DNA of 41,008 nucleotides, from positions 1 to 41,008 of the forward strand of contig JARBJD010000497.1 of assembly GCA_033064195.1 (NCBI GenBank), read 5' to 3'. Below, one piece after another: positions 31,154-38,581 of this stretch. Positions within the stretch are counted from its first letter, which is position 1; each line of letters opens with the position of its first letter. The stretch is from Blattamonas nauphoetae (Eukaryota > Preaxostyla > Oxymonadida). The notes beneath the pieces are model-generated. The model searched no databases, had not been told where the DNA came from, and saw only the letters and a program-made list of their open reading frames with translations. A program made the translations under genes and the position numbers.

Positions 31154-31948
31154 CTCTCCCCACCTTACTCATGACATTCATCCCGCAAGAGTGGAATTTC
31201 ATACCAAGTTGTTGATGTCAACACGGCGTCTCAAGGAGCAAAGGAAGTAGTACTCACAGCAGCTAACCACTGGTTTGAACACGTTCTCTTCTATCTTTAT
31301 TTCTCCTTTTCTCCTTTCTTCCATCGATCCCTCTCTCTATTCACTCATTCTTCCTTTTTCACATCGTTTCTTTCTCCTCAGTCAGACGACGTCTTGCTCT
31401 CCCATCGCAACCTCAAAGCCTGTCAATCAGCCGTCTAAACCATCTCAAAAAATCCAAACCACAAATTTCACGTTATCAATCGACAAGCAGCAAAAAAGGG
31501 AAGAACGATGCAGGTTGAGAAACAATTGGATGGAATGGTTGGATTCGGAATGGTGATGCGAACACTCGTCCAGACAAGATTCTGGAGTGAATGAAAGTGG
31601 AATAAAGTGAGCGAACACAGAAGTTATAGGAGGATGGAGACATCTGGATTTCGTTCCAGAGATGGTGTTTTATATTGCCGATTCTTCACAAAACTTCTTT
31701 TCATGGAAATACTTATTCGGAAATGGTTAAAAAGAGAGACAAAAATGAATAATACAGAATCGAAGATTCAACTGTTCCCCATTAATCAATTTTCCCTGGT
31801 TGATCAACTCATAAAGATTCACCTTCATCTCCTCCCACAGGTGAAAGCGCAAGCTAAGAATTGGAGGAAGAATACCTCATCACAATATCTTTCGATTTTT
31901 CCTGGACATTTGAGTTCTTTGGATTTGAGGGGTTTTTTGGCATACCCT

Positions 31949-32600
31949 GATAAGTGGAGTCTTGTTTTGGCTGATAACCAACCTCATCAGCGTTGATCAG
32001 GAGCAGAGGATGAACATTTTTCACCAAAGTTTCGAGGTCTGTCACATATTGTTCGATGTCAGATATTTTTAATGCAGTACGAGAAGATGCCATTGGACAA
32101 CTAGTATGAAGTGCAATATCCTTTGAATTGTCTCTGATGAAGTCATACGGGAACGATCGGTTGATGTCCAACCGACCTGTCTTTTCGGACGCCCAGTCAA
32201 GAATTTGCGATGAAATCCATGGTTGACCATTTAAGCTGTCCTCTCGAATCAGTTTTATCAATTCCTCTTTCTGGTTCCGTGTGAGTATGCTATTTTTCTT
32301 CTCCGCAACTGGAACGTAGTAAGAGCCATGCCGAACCTGGGAGACTTGAGAGGTTGTGCACCCAACTATATCGGCGATGAGTTGTCTCGGTATTGTCCCT
32401 CCTTTAGTAGTTTTTTCTAGATCGATGAGCTTCTTGATTCCTTCAGCGTACGATGACCATGTCAACCGTAGAATGTGCTCTGCAATGTCGAATGAATCGT
32501 TTTTCGGAAAAGTCTGCGACAATTTAGAAAGTAGGCAGCTGTGTGACACACGAGACTGACTTAAGGTTGGAACTTTTTTCATTTTCAAAGAAAAACACAA
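31949..32600 (-). pseudogene. Pogo-like transposase, N-terminal part
   Basis: The frame starts near 32600 and contains a helix-turn-helix-like region (GTIPRQLIADIVGCTTSQVS, residues 69-88), a second DNA-binding-like region (ILTRNQKEELIKLIRED) and LLINADEVGYQ with the first catalytic Asp (residue 205). It stops being transposase at the border of the inner element. The remaining catalytic residues are in 26384-27151 on the same strand, so a single insertion split the gene. Confidence 0.75.
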
Positions 32601-32661
32601 TTCTACAGTTGCTGTAGTGACGTGATGAGTTACAAATTACGAAACAGTCTGACAGACTGTA

Positions 32662-33046
32662 TTCGATCTTCACTGGAAACCAATCCAGGTTTTTTCTGTC
32701 ACTCCTCACTCATCTCCTCCAAATATCTCCATATTATCAACCAGCAATGGATTTCGTACTGCATATGCCAGTTATTCTCACGATTCCGAGTTGTCTCACT
32801 TTCTTCGATGATGATTACTCTATCTGGTCTTTTCTGTTTCTCATCAACAACACCCAGCGGGAATTGAACAACAAAAGGAGAGACATGCAGCAGATGTGGA
32901 AGAAAGTGCATCGGATGTTGAGAATGGAGGGAATGGAAGACGTGATGGAAGAAAAGCTGCGAAACGACAAAGACGATGAAGGAGATGGTATTGCTGCCGA
33001 ATCGATTGAATGGAACAACCGGTTGGGCATGAACCTTCCGTACTAG
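32662..33046 (+). CDS. Armadillo-like family protein, copy B, 3' half
   Basis: Continuation of the frame broken at 26236. It contains the MDFVLHMPVILTIPSCLTFF block, QMWKKVHRMLRMEGMEDVM and the C-terminal WNNRLGMNLP, all with counterparts in copy A (about 1300-1575). The stop is TAG at 33044-33046. The three family copies lie on the same strand. Confidence 0.75.
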
Positions 33047-33536
33047 GAACAGAATTAGATGTGGACAAGAGCCAGTGAATCTTTTGACCTGTTTGTGCCT
33101 ACTGTTGGACAACAAACGCTCTCTCACTCTCCACACTCACCAGTCTCCCACCCCTCTTCCTCGTTTCTCTCGATTTCAACACCACTCTCTCGCTCTCTTG
33201 TGTTTTGATTTGAAGAGTGATTGACCAATGACGAAGGATTGTCGAGCTGATGTGGGACTGACTCGAACACCCTCCACCTCGTTGGACTCACACTCTGATC
33301 TTCTTTTTCTTCGTTGGATTGTGGATTTTGATTTGTGAGTGGATGTTCGGTCTGGCGATTGACAGGGCGGATTGGTGTGGGAGTACGTACACCAAATCCA
33401 TCGACATTCATGCACCGATCTCACTCACCTCTCACCCGAACTCCGTTTGAATGCATTCTCCTCTTCGCCCTCGAACATCTGCAGATGCTGCCAAGCCATT
33501 CACTTTCGTCACTCTCTGCCGATTTCACCCTCAGCC
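33047..33536. other. Intergenic region before the minisatellite
   Basis: No convincing gene. Overlapping short frames on both strands have low-complexity Ser/Thr/Pro/Asn content. The last ~100 bases before 33537 carry diverged single copies of the 16-bp repeat (TCTGCCGATTTCACCC). Confidence 0.4.
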
Positions 33537-33815
33537 GATGTCATCCTCTGCCGATGTCATCCTCTGCCGATGTCACCCTCTGCCGATGTCATCCTCTGCC
33601 GATGTCACCCTCTGCCGATGTCACCCTCTGCCAATGTCATCCTCTGCCAATGTCACCCTCTGCCGATGTCATCCTCTGCCGATGTCACCCTCTGCCGATG
33701 TCATCCTCTGCCGATGTCACCCTCTGCCGATGTCACCCTCTGCCAATGTCATCCTCTGCCAATGTCACCCTCTGCCGATGTCATCCTCTGCCGATGTCAC
33801 CCTCTGTCGATTTCA
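33537..33815 (+). repeat. 16-bp minisatellite, about 17 copies
   Basis: The unit is CCGATGTCATCCTCTG with a T/C change at the tenth base and a G/A change at the third; the variants alternate in a higher-order pattern, with a block of about six units appearing twice (near 33570-33660 and 33690-33790). Sixteen is not a multiple of three and the unit lacks stops in the forward direction, so all three plus frames stay open across it; none is likely to be coding. Confidence 0.92.
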
Positions 33816-33919
33816 CTCTCTGCGAGTCTCCCTCTCTCCTCACACCGACGATGATATCCGTTCGCTCTCTACCCGTCTTTCTCGCAATCGCAAGTTGGCT
33901 TGGGTCGGCATGTCCTCCT

Positions 33920-33958
33920 CCAAAAACCCGTGTCCTACGATAGGACACGGGTTTTTGG
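33920..33958. repeat. Perfect hairpin next to left TIR
   Basis: An 18-bp stem CCAAAAACCCGTGTCCTA with a 3-base loop CGA. It lies 4 bp inside the TIR and could be a transposase-binding or fold-back structure. Confidence 0.85.
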
Positions 33959-34544
33959 CGCTTAATTAGGCGATGAGTGGGTTTTGTTGAATAAGTACAA
34001 AGATGATGTGATATCATGTGAATGGTTTTGTTTTTCAACTCAAAATGTGTTTTTAGGTTCATTTTCCATAAATTAGAAGCGAAAACGGTGAAATGTTGAC
34101 GATCTTTGAAATTAAAGGTATCATGGTCTGATCGAGAACGTGTTCTCTCAAGATACACGAATCTGAGCACTTCTATCACCAAATTGAGAAACATGAAAGA
34201 AGGAAACGTGGCTTTGATGAACGTGAGATGATATTCACAACGGTATCAAGCGAGGGAACAGCCTTCACAGATTTTGCATTTCTCCAGGCGCTTCATCACC
34301 ACACTAGTTGAGTGGGTAGTCATTCTTTGTTCAGCAATCAGTTCCTGGAGGAAGATATGTTGTCTCCTCTGACGGTGCCAAGGAAAGTTACATTTGATCC
34401 GACAAAGAGATCCAGCATTCTCAGGTCGATATGTTCTTGTTCATAGCGTTGAATTCATGTGGTACTCATATGGAGCACAGTGATGGGGATGAATATCACT
34501 ATTGCGAGAGAGTTGAGGAATAGGAGTGTGTTGTAATATTGACG

Positions 34545-35450
34545 CTAGATCTGAACGAAATGGAGAGGACAAGACAGAGTCAAAGGAAAGGCAAAAGAAG
34601 AGATGAAACAAAAAATCGAAAAAGAAGAGAAAGGCAGTGTGGTGGATGAGAAAGGACAAAAGAAGGGTCGGCAGACATAATCCACTTCAGAAGCACATGT
34701 CATCGCTTTCTTCGCATTTTCTGCATCTCTCTTCCACCCACTTTGGAAGAAGGCTAGCGAGATCAAAATGAATTCGTCGTTCATCTGATTAGTGAAGAAC
34801 AACATCGCTCGCATCAACACAGGAAGGACGCGGCCAATATCTCCGACCATAATTGCCAATATAGGCCGAAAAATAACCAGAGCTGACAGGTCCGAGTTGT
34901 TCTCTTTGTGAGTTGGAGTTTGAAACGAATTGACAGGCTTCTGTGGGGCTGCCGTGAACACCTTTGTTCGGATCCAAGTTGGAGGGGTTCCAAGCGCGTC
35001 AGGAAGTGGAGCACTCATCGTATTGTCTAAAATTAGTGTTTTGTGCATATTTCGTCCATATGAAGCAGAGTGATGAAGGAAGCAGTGATTTTGGAAGAGA
35101 TCTTGCTGTCTGCGAAGAAATGTCCTCAATACTTGAAATTAATGGTTCTCACACGCATCCTTCATCCAAAGTCATTTGGGACAAATCATCGACGATAAAA
35201 CGGTTGATGATGAGGTCCAGGCGTATTGAGGATGTGATGGCCTCCGAGACCGTTCAAATGAACAGGAAGACTGAGGCAAATTTGGCCTCGATGTGATGGA
35301 GGGAGAGCATCTGGTGGGGAAAGTGAGATGAAGAAACATTGAGAACAGGAATAGGAACTAAATAGTGTCAATGAAGGGGACAAAATCCAGAACGAACTCT
35401 TCTCCTTCAACAAACCTCCGCCTTCATTCAAAGCTTCTCCTCTGTTTACC
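34545..35450 (-). pseudogene. Degenerate gene inside the 3.4-kb element
   Basis: A frame of 194 codons (35129-34545) contains SALVIFRPILAIMVGDIGRV and LMRAMLFFTNQMNDEFILIS, plausible helices of a real protein. Upstream on the same strand (about 35350-35180) an FPHQMLSLHHIEAKFASVFL segment, interrupted by stops, loosely resembles part of the gene in the 4.8-kb element (about 28850-28700). I infer that both elements may hold remote copies of one host gene; the similarity is weak and by eye. No family is recognised. Confidence 0.3.
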
Positions 35451-35459
35451 AAGCATCTC

Positions 35460-36884
35460 TTGCACGTGATTTTGGATGGTACGAAGTTGGCGTTCCACTT
35501 ATTCGTGGAAGTGGGAGAGTATTGAGTGGTTAAAGAGATATGGGGGTATATGGTGGAAAAAAGAATGTGAACGAGAGAATACCACGATAATGACTGCTAT
35601 TGAGGGTCGTACAAGAGATGAGTGAGGACGTAGAGATGATTAAACTGAAGTCGGAGATAAGATCTGAGAGAAGCGAGTTAACGTATAAAGGAACGAAATC
35701 AAATTAAGGTCATCCAATTTAGAGCCAATAACTACTCAATCAAGACATTCCCACGGAGAGAGATCAACAGAAGGCGAGAAGTCGTCCAACAGTCCCATCA
35801 ACACCATGCCAGCGACAGTCCTGAAATGAAGAGCAATATGTGAGGATGAGGAAAGAGTGGAGAAATTTAGGGGAATGAACAACATCAGCGAGGCAGGAGG
35901 GGAGACGATCCACAGATCGAAAAAGAAGTGATTTCCTCTAAAAACGAAAGGAGCTCGAATAAACGAAGAGAAGGAGGAAATACAAACGAGAAGTTCATCT
36001 CCCTCTCCTCACATACTGGACAGCTAAGGAGACTTGTGCTTCCCAAAGATTTTTAAGATCTTGTTCGTTTCCTAGTGGTTCATCATCAGTTCGATGCAAA
36101 TCATTCAGTCCCATTTGGATTCCTGTTTAGAGAATCTTGAGGAACGTCTTGGAAGAATATTGGTTTTCTGTTCATTTCATTTTGCCATTAATTTCGATCG
36201 GTTCAAATTTCATTTGGAACAAGAGTTCTATTCGAAAACTAAGAGGAGTATTTGGTCAAGAGGATGATAATCACAAGAAGAAAGCATATTGGCAGACCGT
36301 ACTGCCCATATCTCACGTGTTCCTCAGCACGTCAAACATTCAGGATGATGACAAGGTCTAGACGCACAAGATGATCAGAAGAAGTGACAATAGAGAATAC
36401 AAAGCAAAAAGAGAGCACACTGGTCACTTCAACTCGTCGTATTTCAGTTCAGTTTGATCGTGTCTGACGGAACCTTGATCGTGTGATCCAAGGCCTTGAA
36501 AAGAAGTGAGAGGGAAATCAGTGAGAGATAAATAAGAGAAGAGCAGACAATGAACTGAGACTTTAGTATTTTCATGAAAGATATCACTTTTCTCTCTTTG
36601 TCCTCATCCCGTGAGAAATATTCTGTGATAACGAGTTTGATTCGCACTGAAATCTGAAATGGAGGAAAGTAGAGAATAGAGCAGAAAAAAGAGCAGACAG
36701 ATATCTTCTTTATTGAACGAAACCGTTCTGTTCGATCATGTCGATGTCATCCCGAGCCATGATGTCCATTGTCTTTAAAAGAAGAGTGAGATAAAATTGA
36801 CTCTAACAACTAGAAAAAAAGCGCACAGAGTACCTCTACAAATCAGTCTCCGGAGACACAAGTGCCATTTAGCAGAGTTGAGGG
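35460..36884. other. Unassigned interior of the 3.4-kb element
   Basis: No convincing gene. Short frames (about 70 codons at 36137-36361 plus and 36444-36647 minus) are AT-rich without motifs. Exon-like pieces may exist on the minus strand but could not be joined. Confidence 0.35.
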
Positions 36885-37088
36885 GCGTTCGAGAAAAATG
36901 ATGGTTTGATAGGACAGATCGGGCCACCATAGGACATGATAGGACAGGACAGGACAATTGTCCTCCCTCGTTTTTATCGTGGAAAAGGAACGCAAATATT
37001 GTGAAGGTGTCAAAAAGCTTCAATGTCCTGTAGTTTGAGCCCGAATAAGGATTGTCCTATCGTGTCCTATGGTGGGCTGATCGAACGC
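36885..37088. repeat. Imperfect 204-bp inverted repeat with TAGGACA motifs
   Basis: Both ends carry GCGTTCGA, and inside it TCGGGCCACCATAGGAC (left) faces the complement of TCAGCCCACCATAGGAC (right). The left side has about 24 extra bases after GCGTTCGA. The repeat lies 220 bp inside the right end of the 3.4-kb element and contains several copies of ATAGGACA. It may be a nested MITE or a part of the element's transposase-binding region. Confidence 0.6.
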
Positions 37089-37337
37089 TTTTGGACAACT
37101 TTCGCGATTCTACTCAAAATAACGTGAAAAAACACTTATAAAATGATTCTGAAACAGAAAATGTGTATTATTGTCTCGAATCTTTCCTCATTTTTCGTTT
37201 CAGGTTTTCACTAACAGACAACGCAGGAGACTGGTTCAATTCCTGTCATCAGCACTTTTATCCAGATTGTCCTCATCATTTTGGCTGTCCTATAGGACAG
37301 GACAGGTAGGACATGCCGACCCAAGCCAAATCGCAAG

Positions 37338-37601
37338 TTGACTCCCGTTGTTTGCTGGATACACACACGATCTCCCAAATCAGCGAAGACTCTGTATCGC
37401 CTCTGAACGAAATGGACTCAACGAGGCGTGCGGAGGAAGAGACGAACAAACAGGATCGGGAGGAGGCTTATTTGAGAGCGAAAAATGTGATGGATACGAG
37501 CGAGGAATGTTGTGTCTTGTTTTAGTGTGGTCATCTCACCGTTTTCTGATTTCTTCATTCTTTTGACCCATAAAGAGTACATCTCGTCTGACTCTGAAAG
37601 A
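37338..37601. other. Upstream region of family copy C
   Basis: A frame of 70 codons (to the TAG at 37525) is Glu/Arg-rich and may be a remnant of the unit upstream of the family gene. At 37562-37577 the TTGACCCATAAAGAG motif resembles that before copy B. No firm gene is seen. Confidence 0.3.
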
Positions 37602-38088
37602 ATGATTGCTGTGGAAGCAAAACATTCCTCCTCCGCTGATTCTCCTGGCCCTGGTATCTCTTCTTCCTTCTTGCTATTCTTCTACAGATTGTGTTCCTTT
37701 CCTGAATTGGGATGAAAGTCGACTTGAGACTGACAACGATAAGACCGTTATCTTTCGGTCTCTCGTTGCCACTCTGAAGTTACAGCCTTCCCTTCCTGAC
37801 TCTCTGGAATTGAAAGCCGTGAAACTTCTCAAATTTATGCATCCACAGAGCGAACCTTCAGCCGATGCTTTTCTCAGCAGCCTTGGGCGACCCACTGATG
37901 AATCGTTGACTAACTTCGTACAATTGATTAGTGTGCTCTTCACTTCAACCAGCCAGGTCATCACCACAGCAGCAATGAAGATGCTCGACAATCTGATCAT
38001 GTGGTGTTCAGCCCGAGTTCTCTATCTCCTCGTTAAATGTGATCTGATCCCTCAAGTCGTCACATCTCTCAATCTGCAGTCTATGTCA
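37602..38088 (+). pseudogene. Armadillo-like family protein, truncated copy C
   Basis: It starts with ATG at 37602 in the same context as the other copies and carries the GPGISS, DCVPFLNWDE, TVIFRSLVATLKLQPS, DAFLSSLG and ITTAAMKMLDNL blocks. There is one extra base relative to copy B in the region before DCVPF (near 37670), which shifts the frame. Similarity ends abruptly at about 38088, after TSLNLQSMSF; the rest of the gene is missing. The new sequence begins with GTCCTGTCC repeats, which suggests that another element's end or a deletion joins here. Confidence 0.7.
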
Positions 38089-38580
38089 TTTATGATGTTA
38101 AGTTGTCCTGTCCTCCTCACTTTCTGTCCGTCCTCCTCTTTTTCTTGTCCGATTCTGAAATTGAAAGAAAATTGAAAATTTTGGATCTTTCAGTGATAAA
38201 AGTGCATTTTAGGATCGAATTTGGCTTGATTTTGCAAAAAACGTGAAAATCAACGAAGTCGATCCAACAAATCACATTGAGGGTTGATCACGGATCGAAT
38301 CTTCTCGAATACTTTTGTTTCCGATGAAATGTTGCGAAATACAGAATACGAAAGAAGTTAGAAGGAAGTGGACGGAGTAGTGATGAAACAAGCACTCTTC
38401 TTCGCCTTCACACAACTACCTCAGGTTGGGTCGGAACAAATGGAAGAAAATGAGTGAAGATACTGCGGAATTCATCCGGTTAGCGTAGAAAACCCGAGGG
38501 AACAGCTTGACGTTGGCGAAATTTGATTTGAAATGAAGTGAGAGATGAAGCAATCGATATATTTAGAATTGAGTGTGTGA
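38089..38580. other. Unassigned segment between copy C and the satellite
   Basis: No gene is recognised. The first 60 bases repeat TGTCCTCCTC-like motifs that resemble the ends of the 3.4-kb element, but no partner repeat is in the window. Confidence 0.35.
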
Positions 38581-38581
38581 A

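Larger units (their letters stand above)
27152..31948. mobile_element. Inner TIR element of 4.8 kb within the transposase gene
   Basis: The ends are inverted repeats of roughly 55 bp. Both contain CCAAAAAACCCCTCAAATCC and a further ATGTCC(T/A)GGAAAAA block, and outside that a less exact AGGG. Taking the AGGG..CCCT borders, the two transposase parts around it would meet in frame (TAT then CAT codons), which supports these limits. I see no convincing target duplication. No transposase is visible inside, so the element is non-autonomous or of an unknown type. Its main content is a degenerate multi-exon gene on the minus strand. Confidence 0.6.
26237..32659 (-). mobile_element. Pogo-like DNA transposon (6.4 kb) inserted in copy B, itself interrupted
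   Basis: The ends are inverted repeats of 33 bp with one mismatch, starting CAGTCAGTCAGACTGTTTCG on the left and CAGTCTGTCAGACTGTTTCG read inward from the right. The TA target is duplicated at 26235-26236 and 32660-32661. The transposase runs on the minus strand, its N-terminal part next to the right end and its C-terminal part next to the left end. Between them sits a 4.8-kb inner element. Without that element this transposon would be about 1.6 kb, an ordinary size for a Tc1/mariner/pogo element. TA targeting and the DDE_1-type catalytic motifs agree. Confidence 0.88.
33895..37329. mobile_element. 3.4-kb element with 22-bp perfect TIRs and 8-bp duplication
   Basis: The left end begins TTGGCTTGGGTCGGCATGTC (33895-33916 in full) and the right end (37308-37329) is its exact complement. 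The 8-bp ATCGCAAG is directly duplicated at 33887-33894 and 37330-37337. Just inside each TIR lies a perfect palindrome built on TGTCCTA (33920-33958 and 37285-37300). An 8-bp duplication is used by hAT, P, Merlin and Zisupton-like transposases among others; the TIR does not tell me which. No transposase is recognised; the interior has a degenerate minus-strand gene (about 34440-35450) and much unassigned DNA (35460-36880). Confidence 0.85.

Noticed and set aside
31607-31996. 129-codon plus frame containing a GHLSSLDLRGFL segment also seen in the frame at 26384-27403
   Set aside because: The shared segment is the terminal inverted repeat of the inner element read in both places, not a conserved protein motif.
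33335-33969. Three long plus frames across the 16-bp minisatellite
   Set aside because: All three frames are open for the same trivial reason and have no protein-like sequence outside the repeat.
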